DNA of 47,724 nt from Ruminococcus flavefaciens (GTDB taxonomy: Bacteria; Bacillota; Clostridia; Oscillospirales; Ruminococcaceae): assembly GCA_902760805.1 (NCBI GenBank), contig CACWHY010000030.1:1-47724 (forward strand), read 5' to 3'. The position numbers and the translations under genes were made by a program. Positions 35,240 to 43,022 of this stretch are shown one piece after another. Below the pieces are notes generated by a model. The model did no database searches and had not been told where the DNA came from. It saw only the letters and a list, made by a program, of their open reading frames with translations. Every line of letters starts with the position of its first letter. The stretch's first letter is position 1.

Positions 35240-35715
35240 ATGCGTGGCAGGAGGCCGAGGGCGGCATCCCGGCCATTTGGTCAACGCATGGAAAATGTAG
35301 GGGCGGATATTATCCGCCCGGCCATTTGAATGACGTTTCCGAAAACGAATTGTAGGGGAGGCCGCCCTCGGCCTCCCGGAGGTTCGGACAACGTATGCGG
35401 AAAACAACACGGGCGCACAATGTACGCCCTGCCGCATATCCAAACAAAACGGCCACGAAATACATTTTCCGCCCTCATAATTCGTCAGACCTACGCCTCG
35501 CAGGGCAAAGAGGAACACCTCCTAGAGGGGAGGGGCTAAAATAAAACCGGTGCAAAAGCCGGTGCGCCCCTCCCCTCTATACGGTTTTCCTCTCTGCACT
35601 CTCTGCACCGGCTTTTGACTGTTCTTCGCAGAACCCTTCGGGTCTGCTGGCCTACCATATAAAAATCGGCACGGGCGGACACATGGGTCCGCCCCTACAT
35701 TTCCGCATACGTTGT
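35240..35715. repeat. Repeat-rich intergenic region
   Basis: No gene is supported here. Palindromes include 35301-35319 (GGGCGGATA type, the reverse complement of 107-125), 35356-35377 (GGGAGGCCG/CGGCCTCCC) and 35409-35427. A long inverted repeat at 35523-35579 has 14-bp outer arms and an inner CCGG stem. Positions 35584-35650 repeat 1-21 and 42-86, and 35673-35699 repeats 147-173. Reading frames across it are shadows of the palindromes. Confidence 0.8.
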
Positions 35716-35757
35716 CCCAAAAACAAAGACCCCCTGTGTTGTGAGATACACAGGGGG
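35716..35757 (-). terminator. Terminator of rpsT
   Basis: A 10-bp stem (35730-35739 with 35748-35757, CCCCCTGTGT/ACACAGGGGG) is followed on the minus strand by a T-rich stretch. It lies just beyond the rpsT stop. Confidence 0.88.
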
Positions 35758-35779
35758 CATTCTTTTATAAAACCTGAAA

Positions 35780-36040
35780 TTAGTCAGCAGAGTTCAGCTT
35801 CTTAGCGAGCTGAGCCTTCTTTCTTGCAGCAGCGTTCTTGTGCATAAGACCCTTAGCGCAAGCCTGATCTACTCTCTTGATAGCAGCTCTAACAGCCTCT
35901 GTCTTGTTCTCAGCACCTGTAGCAACAGCTACGTCAGCCTTCTTGAGAACTGTCTTGAGGTTAGACTTTCTTGCCTTGTTAGCAGCAGCCTTGGTTGCGT
36001 TTACCTTAACTCTCTTCTTTGCAGATTTAATGTTCGGCAT
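35780..36040 (-). CDS. rpsT: 30S ribosomal protein S20
   Basis: The 86-residue, very basic protein binds 16S rRNA. It starts MPNIKSAKKRVKVNATKAAAN and ends with the HKNAAARKKAQLAKKLN block usual for S20. Its AAGGAGG site is good, with a leader of about 105 bases from a consensus promoter. S20 is known to regulate its own synthesis in some bacteria through its leader, but nothing specific can be shown here. As in many Firmicutes it is divergent from gpr. Confidence 0.97.
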   Translation of the reverse strand: MPNIKSAKKRVKVNATKAAANKARKSNLKTVLKKADVAVATGAENKTEAVRAAIKRVDQACAKGLMHKNAAARKKAQLAKKLNSAD

Positions 36041-36153
36041 TCCTTACACCTCCTTGATAAGCGCACGCATAAAAGCCCACGCCTTGCAAATAATAGGCAC
36101 AGCGTTTGTGCCCGACAGCTGCAACGCACAACTGTCATACTGAGACATTGTTA

Positions 36154-36182
36154 ATTATAGCATTTTTCCCTGTTTTTTTCAA
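36154..36182 (-). promoter_or_regulatory. Sigma-A promoter for rpsT
   Basis: On the minus strand TTGAAA (36177-36182) and TATAAT (36154-36159) are 17 bases apart. Confidence 0.88.
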
Positions 36183-36250
36183 TAGGCAAATGTGGAGATC
36201 ATCGCCGGTTTTTCCACATCAAGATCAAGCATTATGCACAAGGAGGAGCC

Positions 36251-37099
36251 ATGGATCTGAGAACAGACCTTGCTTTGGAGCAGTTTTCCGCAGACGATCT
36301 TCCGGAGGGCGTCACCTGCCGGACCCGGGGAGGAGCCTTTCGTGTCACTGAGATCACCATCGCAGACGACTCTCTTCGCCCGGTCATGGGGAAGGGAAAG
36401 GGCCGCTATATCACGCTGGAGGGCGATGATCTGAGCCGCTTCTCCGACGACTATGAGGAGCTTGCCCGGGAGCTGGCAGAGGAGCTGAGGGGATTCATCC
36501 CTGAGGGCGATGTGCTGGTAGCCGGATTGGGCAACATGGACATAACCCCCGATGCTGTGGGGCCTATGACCGTTTCACGAGTGCTGGCTACAAGGCACCT
36601 TCAGGACGAGCTGGATCCCCATGAGGAGGACTTCCTGACCTCGCTGCGGAAGGTCAGCACCGTGGCTCCGGGCGTCCTCGGTCAGACAGGAGTGGAAACT
36701 GCTGAGCTGCTGAAGGGTATCTGCCGGGAGATAGAGCCGGCGGCCATTGTTGCGGTGGACGCACTGGCCTGCTCGGACATCAGCCGCCTTGGCACCACGA
36801 TCCAGATCAGTGACGCCGGGATCTCGCCGGGGAGCGGTGTGTCCAACGCCCGGAAGGAGCTCAGCTCCGCCCTTTACGGGATCCCCGTTATCGCCGTGGG
36901 AGTCCCCACGGTGGTGGATATGCACACCATCGTTCGCAGCTCCACAGGGGAAGAGCCCTCGCCGGATCTGCCGAATATGCTGGTGACTCCCAGGGACATC
37001 GACAGGCTCACTGAGCGTGCCTCACAGCTGTTGGCCTTCGGGATAGATCTGGCTCTTCACCCGGCGCTGACCTTCGATGACGTCAGAGGGCTGTTTTAA
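36251..37099 (+). CDS. gpr: Spore germination protease GPR
   Basis: This 282-residue protease degrades small acid-soluble spore proteins during germination. The family blocks are clear: MDLRTDLALEQ at the N-terminus (near the usual prosequence), VLVAGLGNMDITPDAVGP, VAPGVLGQTGVET, IVAVDALACSDISRLGTTIQISDAGISPGSGV and AVGVPTVVDM. AAGGAGG lies four bases before the ATG. It is shorter than B. subtilis Gpr by several dozen residues, mainly at the C-terminus, as seen in other Clostridia. No convincing sigma-F/G promoter could be defined upstream. With the spoIID-like gene it indicates spore-forming ancestry. Confidence 0.93.
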   Translation: MDLRTDLALEQFSADDLPEGVTCRTRGGAFRVTEITIADDSLRPVMGKGKGRYITLEGDDLSRFSDDYEELARELAEELRGFIPEGDVLVAGLGNMDITPDAVGPMTVSRVLATRHLQDELDPHEEDFLTSLRKVSTVAPGVLGQTGVETAELLKGICREIEPAAIVAVDALACSDISRLGTTIQISDAGISPGSGVSNARKELSSALYGIPVIAVGVPTVVDMHTIVRSSTGEEPSPDLPNMLVTPRDIDRLTERASQLLAFGIDLALHPALTFDDVRGLF

Positions 37100-37260
37100 G
37101 GGGAAAATAGTGCTTTTTTCGGACTATATTGCCCCGTTAAAGTGCACAAGATCAAGCGATAAATTTAGGCAGAATGGAGAATATTCAAAATTCGGCCACA
37201 ATTTACTGTATTGTAATTTCTATGTAACCATTTTGTAACTTAATTTCAAGAAAAACCCTG

Positions 37261-37306
37261 TATAATGTGGTTATGGGCGATTAGTAGGCTATAATATTAT
37301 AACCTA
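37261..37306 (+). promoter_or_regulatory. -10 element and leader palindrome of the GH9 gene
   Basis: TATAAT at 37261-37266 follows an AT-rich region with no good -35 hexamer 17 bases upstream. Positions 37285-37306 form an inverted repeat (TAGGCTATAAT/ATTATAACCTA) about 20 bases before the start codon. It could be an operator or an RNA hairpin covering the ribosome site. The gap 37100-37325 holds nothing else clear. Confidence 0.55.
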
Positions 37307-37325
37307 ATGAAAGAAGTGTGGTAAC

Positions 37326-39470
37326 ATGAACATCAACAAGATCAAAGCCGGGATCATCGGCGGTGCAATGACTGTAGCCTCCGTTCTCGGTGCTTTCTCT
37401 ACAGCTGTCCCCTCTATAACAGCTGACGCTGCCGGCGGCGGCAACGACTACGCAAGACTCCTTCAGTACTCTCTCTATTTCTACGACACAAATATGTGCG
37501 GCTCTATCGACTCGAAGTGCGGCATCTCCTGGAGAGGCAACTGCCATACCCAGGACGGCGTTCCCGGCGGCTTCCACGATGCCGGCGACCATGTAAAGTT
37601 CGGACTTCCTGCCGGATATACCGCTTCCGTCCTGAACTGGAGCTATTATGAGTTCAAAGACGCTTACACAAATTCAGGACTTACATCTCACCTCCAGATG
37701 CTCACCGATCATTTCTGCGAGTTCTTCAAAGCCTCAACTACCCTCTCAGGCGACTCAGTAAGCAGCTTTGTTTATCAGGTGGGCGAGGGTCACGCTGACC
37801 ACGACTACTGGGGCCCCCCTGAGAAGCAGGACGCTTCCAGCAGACAGATATTCAAGACATCCAACAGCGCCAGCGACATCGCTGCTGAGTACGCTGCTGC
37901 TCTGGCTGCTAACTATGTGAACTTCGGCAAAGCTGAGGATCTGAAATACGCTAAGGCTCTGTTCAACTTCTCAACAAAGAACAACTCCTTCGCAACTGAA
38001 GGCACAACGGACTTCTACTACGATCCTCAGTGGGCAAGCTACAAGGACGACCAGGCCTGGGCTGCTGCTTGGCTGTACCTGGCTACAAAGGACAATTCAT
38101 ACAAGTCATTCCTTGACAACATCATGAGCTCAGAGTACCAGTGGGGCATCTACAACTGCATGGGCTGGAACAACGCTGAAATGGGTGCTGCCTGCCTCCA
38201 GGCTGAGATCGAAGGCGACTGGAGCAAGGTAACTGACTGTATCGGACGCAAGGGCGGCGGAAGCAATAACTACTTCTTCGACCAGAAGTGGGGCAGCGCT
38301 AGATATAACTGCTCTGCACAGATGGCTGCTCTCGTTGCTACAAAGCGTGGCGCAGGCAACTATGCTGACTGGGCTGCCGGTCAGATGGACTACATCCTCG
38401 GAAACAAGGGCGTTGGAAGCCACGCAGCAGTCTGCTTCGTAACAGGCTTCGCTGACAACTCCGCTAAGAACGCTCACCACAGAGCTGCTTCCGGCTATCA
38501 GAGCGGTGCTGAAATGTCAAACCAGACAGGCTACGCAAGCAGCGGTCATACACTCATCGGCGCTCTCGTTGGCGGACCTGTTTCCGCAGACGGTGAGTAC
38601 TACGATACTATCCAGGACTACACAGCTAACGAGGTAGCTATCGACTACAACGCTGGCCTGGTAGGAGCTGCTGCTGGTCTGTATTCTATCAAGAAGACAG
38701 GTAAGGTAGTCGATCCTTCCACTATCCCCGGCGTAAAGGGCGGCTCTATCATCGTTGAGCCCACTCAGCCCCCTGTAACTACAACTCCTCCCGACGATCC
38801 GATCTATACAACTCCTGTGCCTGTTACAACTAAGGCACCCGAGGGCGGCAACGAGAAGCGTGTTCAGGCTACACTCGGCACAGACGGCGGCTATCCTTCA
38901 TTTGATCCTGCCGGCGCTGACAAGGCTATCATCACGATAAGCGGTCTTCCTGCAAATCAGAGCGGCTTCAACGGCGGCGCAGGCTACACAGGCGCTTCCG
39001 GCTGGACAACTGATAGATTTGAGTTCAGCTCAGACGCCAGCGGCAAGGCAAATGTTACAGTTGATCTTTCCGGCGCAAAGAACGCAAACTCAGTACAGGT
39101 TCAGATCTGGTGGCCTCAGGAGGGCTCTAAGGTAGACAGCGTATGGCTGGTATATGAAAGCGGCACGACAGTTGTTACAACTGCTGCTCCTCAGACAGAC
39201 GCTCCTTATAAGCCCACTGTAGCCTACGGCGATGCTAACTGCAACGGCTCTGTTAAGCTCAACGACGCTGTTCTGATCCTCCAGCACGTTGCTCTTCCTG
39301 CAAAGTACACTCTCACCGACCAGGGCAAGCTCAACGCTGACGTTGTTGACAACGGCACAAGCGGTATCAACGGTAAGGATGCTCTTGCTATCCAGATGAT
39401 CGATGCCGGCCTGCTCACAGTGGCCAAGCTCCCGATCACAAGCGCTCAGCTCGACGCACTCATTAAATAA
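37326..39470 (+). CDS. Cellulosomal GH9 endoglucanase with dockerin
   Basis: This 714-residue secreted enzyme hydrolyses beta-1,4-glucan. It has a signal peptide (about 1-35) and a GH9 catalytic domain (about 38-460). Catalytic Asp85/Asp88 lie in GGFHDAGDHVKFG, the GH9 His block is NAHHRAASGYQSG, and the acid Glu436 is in YTANEVAIDYNAG. A Thr/Pro linker (about 475-510) follows, then a strand-rich module (about 512-613) that may bind carbohydrate. A second linker leads to a dockerin from about residue 634, with two calcium-loop repeats (GDANCNGSVKLNDAV and a second ending INGKDALAIQ). The dockerin implies docking to a scaffoldin elsewhere. The middle module is not confidently assigned to a CBM family. 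Confidence 0.93.
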   Translation: MNINKIKAGIIGGAMTVASVLGAFSTAVPSITADAAGGGNDYARLLQYSLYFYDTNMCGSIDSKCGISWRGNCHTQDGVPGGFHDAGDHVKFGLPAGYTASVLNWSYYEFKDAYTNSGLTSHLQMLTDHFCEFFKASTTLSGDSVSSFVYQVGEGHADHDYWGPPEKQDASSRQIFKTSNSASDIAAEYAAALAANYVNFGKAEDLKYAKALFNFSTKNNSFATEGTTDFYYDPQWASYKDDQAWAAAWLYLATKDNSYKSFLDNIMSSEYQWGIYNCMGWNNAEMGAACLQAEIEGDWSKVTDCIGRKGGGSNNYFFDQKWGSARYNCSAQMAALVATKRGAGNYADWAAGQMDYILGNKGVGSHAAVCFVTGFADNSAKNAHHRAASGYQSGAEMSNQTGYASSGHTLIGALVGGPVSADGEYYDTIQDYTANEVAIDYNAGLVGAAAGLYSIKKTGKVVDPSTIPGVKGGSIIVEPTQPPVTTTPPDDPIYTTPVPVTTKAPEGGNEKRVQATLGTDGGYPSFDPAGADKAIITISGLPANQSGFNGGAGYTGASGWTTDRFEFSSDASGKANVTVDLSGAKNANSVQVQIWWPQEGSKVDSVWLVYESGTTVVTTAAPQTDAPYKPTVAYGDANCNGSVKLNDAVLILQHVALPAKYTLTDQGKLNADVVDNGTSGINGKDALAIQMIDAGLLTVAKLPITSAQLDALIK

Positions 39471-39480
39471 AAACATCAAG

Positions 39481-39507
39481 GGGAACGCTCAGGCGTTCCC
39501 TTTTTTT
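39481..39507 (+). terminator. Terminator of the GH9 gene
   Basis: GGGAACGC/GCGTTCCC with a TCAG loop is followed by seven T. Confidence 0.93.
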
Positions 39508-39520
39508 GCCGGATAAACTG

Positions 39521-39549
39521 TTGATTTATCCGCAGAAATATGGTACAAT
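39521..39549 (+). promoter_or_regulatory. Sigma-A promoter for the uridine-kinase-like gene
   Basis: TTGATT (39521-39526) and TACAAT (39544-39549) are 17 bases apart, 35 bases before the ATG, with AAGGAG in between. Confidence 0.82.
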
Positions 39550-39583
39550 AAAGTATATCTTACTCAAAAGGAGACCCTCATAA

Positions 39584-40504
39584 ATGAACATAGAGATAAA
39601 CAGGATCAATCATCAGGTGGAAACTCAGCCCTCCGGTTTCGTCCAGCAGGTAAATCAGGAGTACGGCTATCAGCTGGAAAAGATCGTTGACAACATCGTT
39701 AAAACTCGGGAGGAGCGCCCTGTTATCCTGCTCTCAGGACCCTCCGGCTCAGGAAAGACCACTACCGCTTTTATGATAGAAAAACTCCTGGACGAGAAGG
39801 GCAGCGAGACCCACACGATCTCCATGGACAACTACTTCCGCCCCCTCACCAACGAGGAGAAGGAGCTGTCCCTCCAGGGAAAAATGGACCTTGAGTCGCC
39901 CCTGCGTGTGGACGAGGATCTGCTCAACTCCCAGATCGTGGCCTTTGAGCGTGGAGAGGAGATCGAGATCCCCAAGTACAACTTCGCCGACTCAAAGCGT
40001 GAGAAGTCCGGCATAAAGCTGCGCAGAAAGCCCGGCGAGCTGATCATCTTCGAGGGCATACACGCCCTCAACCCAAATGTTATCACCGTTTCCGACGACA
40101 GGCTCAACAAGCTCTACGTCAGCGTGAGAACAAGGATAACCTGCGGCGACATCGTCCTCCACCCCTCAAAGGTAAGGCTCCTCAGAAGAATGATCCGTGA
40201 CAGCAGCTTCCGCAAGCGCTCTATCCGTGAGACCATGAATATGTACCACAGCGTGGAGGAGGGCGAAAATAAGTACATCATGCCCTACAAGAACCGCTCA
40301 GACTACGACATCGACACCTTTATGGCCTATGAGCTCTGCGCTTATAAGGACAGCCTTCTTGCTCAGCTTAGGGAAATGAAGGATACTCCCGAGCTGGCAG
40401 ACGTCACCGAGGTGCTGGAGAACACTGAGTCTCTGGACAAGGGCCTGATCACGCCGGATTCGCTGGTGTGCGAATTCATCGGCAACAGCCAGTTCAAATA
40501 CTGA
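39584..40504 (+). CDS. Uridine kinase / phosphoribulokinase-family nucleoside kinase
   Basis: This 306-residue P-loop kinase has GPSGSGKTT at about residues 52-60, and SMDNYFRPL and KYNFADSKR blocks. LIIFEGIHALNP follows with the uridine-kinase type acid residues. An N-terminal extension of about 45 residues precedes the P-loop. Related Firmicute proteins, often annotated as uridine kinase, carry longer N-terminal parts (TGS/threonyl-tRNA-like domains), which are lacking here. It probably phosphorylates uridine or cytidine with GTP or ATP, but the substrate is not certain. It has its own promoter and a hairpin terminator just after it. Confidence 0.82.
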   Translation: MNIEINRINHQVETQPSGFVQQVNQEYGYQLEKIVDNIVKTREERPVILLSGPSGSGKTTTAFMIEKLLDEKGSETHTISMDNYFRPLTNEEKELSLQGKMDLESPLRVDEDLLNSQIVAFERGEEIEIPKYNFADSKREKSGIKLRRKPGELIIFEGIHALNPNVITVSDDRLNKLYVSVRTRITCGDIVLHPSKVRLLRRMIRDSSFRKRSIRETMNMYHSVEEGENKYIMPYKNRSDYDIDTFMAYELCAYKDSLLAQLREMKDTPELADVTEVLENTESLDKGLITPDSLVCEFIGNSQFKY

Positions 40505-40508
40505 TACT

Positions 40509-40536
40509 GAGCGGCGCTGACTGCCGCTCTTTTTTT
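40509..40536 (+). terminator. Terminator after the uridine-kinase-like gene
   Basis: GAGCGGC/GCCGCTC with a seven-base loop is followed by a run of seven or more T, 17 bases before the next gene's start. Downstream expression therefore needs readthrough or another promoter. Confidence 0.85.
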
Positions 40537-40552
40537 CCGAAGGAGGTGTACC

Positions 40553-41395
40553 ATGGACATTTCAAGAGCCGCCGAGAGCTCCATACAGGGGGAATTCCGG
40601 AAGAAGATCTGGGCAAAGCTGGTGAAGGCTATCAGCGATTATCAGCTGATCCAGGACGGCGACAGGATCTGCGTCTGTATCTCAGGGGGAAAGGACTCAG
40701 TCCTCATGGCTAAGTGCCTGCAAATGCTACAGCGCTTCGGCAAGCCCTCCTTCACCTGTGAATACATCGTCATGGACCCGGGATATGCTCCCAAAAACCG
40801 CCGTAAGATAGAGGAAAACACCCAGAAGCTGGGGATCCCGGCAAGGTTTTTCGACACTAAGATCTTCTCCTCGGTGGAAACTCAGGCCAAGCACCCCTGC
40901 TTCCTCTGCGCTAAGCTGAGAAGAGGCTGGCTGTACAAGACCGCCGGAGAGCTGGGCTGCAACAAGATCGCCCTGGGACACCACTTCGACGACGTGATCG
41001 AAACGATCCTCATGGGAATGCTCTACGGCTCGCAGATGCAAACCATGATGCCCAAGCTCCACAGTGAGAATTACCCGGGAATGGAGCTCATCCGGCCCCT
41101 GTACCTGATCCGTGAGGAGGACGTTATCGGCTGGGCCAAGGCTAACGGCCTGGACTTTATCCAGTGTGCGTGCAGCGTCAGCGAGAACCGTGAGAGCGGC
41201 TCTAAACGGGCAAAGGTGAAGGCTCTGCTGAGAGAGCTGCGCAAGACCGACCCCGCCGTTGACATGAATATCTTCCGCAGCGCCGAAAACGTCAACCTGC
41301 AAACTCTGATCTCGTACCACTTAGGGGAGGAAAGGCATCACTTCCTTGACTCCTACGATCAGGGGCTGTCTATCAGAGGCACGAAAAACCAGTGA
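40553..41395 (+). CDS. PP-loop ATPase, TtcA-like tRNA 2-thiolation family
   Basis: The 280-residue protein belongs to the TtcA/TilS ATP-pyrophosphatase family. The PP-loop SGGKDS is at residues 44-49. A PCFLCAKLRRG motif (C116, C119) and a later QCACSVSE (about 205-207) give the cysteines expected for an iron-sulfur TtcA-type tRNA thiolase. GHHFDDVIETILM is the usual second ATP-binding block. The reaction would be 2-thiolation of cytidine in tRNA. GAAGGAGG precedes the ATG. Many Firmicutes carry TtcA-like paralogues of unproven substrate, so the exact tRNA target is uncertain. Confidence 0.82.
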   Translation: MDISRAAESSIQGEFRKKIWAKLVKAISDYQLIQDGDRICVCISGGKDSVLMAKCLQMLQRFGKPSFTCEYIVMDPGYAPKNRRKIEENTQKLGIPARFFDTKIFSSVETQAKHPCFLCAKLRRGWLYKTAGELGCNKIALGHHFDDVIETILMGMLYGSQMQTMMPKLHSENYPGMELIRPLYLIREEDVIGWAKANGLDFIQCACSVSENRESGSKRAKVKALLRELRKTDPAVDMNIFRSAENVNLQTLISYHLGEERHHFLDSYDQGLSIRGTKNQ

Positions 41396-41429
41396 TCTGA
41401 GCCTTCGCCGGAGACATTCCGGAAGGGGC

Positions 41430-41458
41430 TTGACATTTGCTGAGTTATACATTAAAAT
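41430..41458 (+). promoter_or_regulatory. Sigma-A promoter for glyS
   Basis: TTGACA (41430-41435) and TAAAAT (41453-41458) are 17 bases apart, followed by an AT-rich start region and ATGAGGTAA before the ATG at 41496. The leader is too short for a T-box. Confidence 0.82.
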
Positions 41459-41495
41459 ATAATAGATAACATCATTTTGAAATGAGGTAACCTTT

Positions 41496-42902
41496 ATGCT
41501 GAAAAACAATGAAAAAGTAATGGACAAGATCGTTGATCTGTGTAAGTCGAAGGGCTTCGTTTACCCCGGCTCTGAGATCTACGGCGGTCTTGCTAATACA
41601 TGGGACTACGGCCCGCTTGGTGTTCTGCTGAAGAACAACATCAAGAACGCCTGGCTGAAAAAGTTCGTTCAGGAGAACAAGTACAACGTTGGCCTTGACT
41701 CCGCTATCCTCATGAATCCCCAGACCTGGGTGGCTTCCGGCCATATCGGCGGCTTCTCAGATCCTCTCATGGACTGTAAGGAGTGCAAGACCCGCCACCG
41801 TGCAGATAACCTCATCGAGGACTTCGACGGAACTAACGTTGCCGGCTGGTCCAACGAGGCTATGATGGACTACATCAAGGAGCACAACATCACCTGCCCT
41901 AACTGCGGCAAGCAGAACTTCACCGACATCCGTCAGTTCAACCTGATGTTCAAGACATTCCAGGGCGTTACCGAGGACAGCAAGGCTGAGCTCTACCTCC
42001 GCCCCGAGACCGCTCAGGGTATCTTCGTAAACTTCGCTAATATCCAGAGAACTACCCGCAAAAAGGTGCCCTTCGGCGTTGCTCAGGTGGGTAAGTCCTT
42101 CAGAAATGAGATCACTCCCGGAAACTTCATCTTCCGTGTTCGTGAGTTCGAGCAGATGGAGCTTGAGTTCTTCTGCAAGCCCGGTACAGACCTTGAGTGG
42201 TTCGACTACTGGAGAAGCTACTGCAAGAACTTCCTGCTGTCTCTCGGCCTGAAGGAGGAAAATCTCCGCCTTCGTGACCACGATCAGGAGGAGCTTTGCT
42301 TCTACTCAAAGGCTACAACTGACTTCGAGTACCTCTTCCCCTTCGGCTGGGGCGAGCTGTGGGGCGTTGCTGACCGTACAGACTACGACCTTACTCAGCA
42401 CATCAACACCAGCGGAAAGTCCCTGGAATACTTCGATCCTACCACAAACGAGAAGTACATCCCCTACGTTATCGAGCCTTCTCTGGGCGTTGAGAGACTG
42501 TTCCTCTCAGTCGTTACTGAGGCTTACGACGAGGAGGAGCTCATCTCCACCGACAAGGACGGAAACGAGAAGAAGGACGTGCGTACTGTTATGCACTTCC
42601 ACCCGGCTCTCGCTCCCTTCAAGTGCGCTGTTCTGCCTCTGGTAAAGAAGCTCACTCCCAAGGCTGAGGAGATCTATGATATGCTCTCCAAGAAGTTCAG
42701 CGTGGACTTCGACGAGACAGGTACTATCGGTAAGAGATACCGCCGTCAGGACGAGATCGGTACTCCCTTCTGCGTAACTGTTGACTTCGACACTATCGAG
42801 AAGGACAACTGCGTTACCGTTCGTGACCGTGATACTATGGAGCAGCAGCGTATCGCTATCGACGATCTGGCTGCCTTCCTTGAAAGCAAAATGGAATTCT
42901 GA
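41496..42902 (+). CDS. glyS: Glycyl-tRNA synthetase (one-chain type)
   Basis: This 468-residue class II synthetase charges tRNA-Gly and is the dimeric single-chain form, not the alpha2beta2 GlyQ/GlyS form. The N-terminal [22 protein letters not shown] is diagnostic. A zinc-site pair, [11 protein letters not shown] and CPNCGKQNF, is present. Motif 2 region ([14 protein letters not shown]) and motif 3 ([13 protein letters not shown]) follow, then an anticodon-binding domain with [15 protein letters not shown]. The length and motifs are normal. It has its own promoter and a clear terminator. Confidence 0.97.
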   Translation: MLKNNEKVMDKIVDLCKSKGFVYPGSEIYGGLANTWDYGPLGVLLKNNIKNAWLKKFVQENKYNVGLDSAILMNPQTWVASGHIGGFSDPLMDCKECKTRHRADNLIEDFDGTNVAGWSNEAMMDYIKEHNITCPNCGKQNFTDIRQFNLMFKTFQGVTEDSKAELYLRPETAQGIFVNFANIQRTTRKKVPFGVAQVGKSFRNEITPGNFIFRVREFEQMELEFFCKPGTDLEWFDYWRSYCKNFLLSLGLKEENLRLRDHDQEELCFYSKATTDFEYLFPFGWGELWGVADRTDYDLTQHINTSGKSLEYFDPTTNEKYIPYVIEPSLGVERLFLSVVTEAYDEEELISTDKDGNEKKDVRTVMHFHPALAPFKCAVLPLVKKLTPKAEEIYDMLSKKFSVDFDETGTIGKRYRRQDEIGTPFCVTVDFDTIEKDNCVTVRDRDTMEQQRIAIDDLAAFLESKMEF

Positions 42903-42908
42903 TCCTGC

Positions 42909-42934
42909 CGCCCCGGTGACCCCGGGGCGTTTTT
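42909..42934 (+). terminator. Terminator of glyS
   Basis: An 8-bp stem CGCCCCGG/CCGGGGCG with a TGACC loop is followed by a T run, just after the stop codon. Confidence 0.92.
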
Positions 42935-42947
42935 GCGTCCTGAGCCC

Positions 42948-42976
42948 TTGCATATTGGCCGGGATCATGGTATAAT
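42948..42976 (+). promoter_or_regulatory. Sigma-A promoter for the transglutaminase-like lipoprotein
   Basis: TTGCAT (42948-42953) and TATAAT (42971-42976) are 17 bases apart. An AAAGGGAGAAA site lies before the ATG at 43023. Confidence 0.85.
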
Positions 42977-43022
42977 CAGTAGGGACACTGTTCCAATTCA
43001 TCATGATAAAGGGAGAAACTAA

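Noticed and set aside
36181-36250. Sigma-G/F promoter upstream of gpr
   Set aside because: A CATTATG-like element exists near 36229 but no matching -35 at proper spacing; too weak to call.
41396-41495. T-box riboswitch upstream of glyS
   Set aside because: The leader is only about 30-40 bases after the predicted start, far too short, and no specifier or antiterminator elements are seen.
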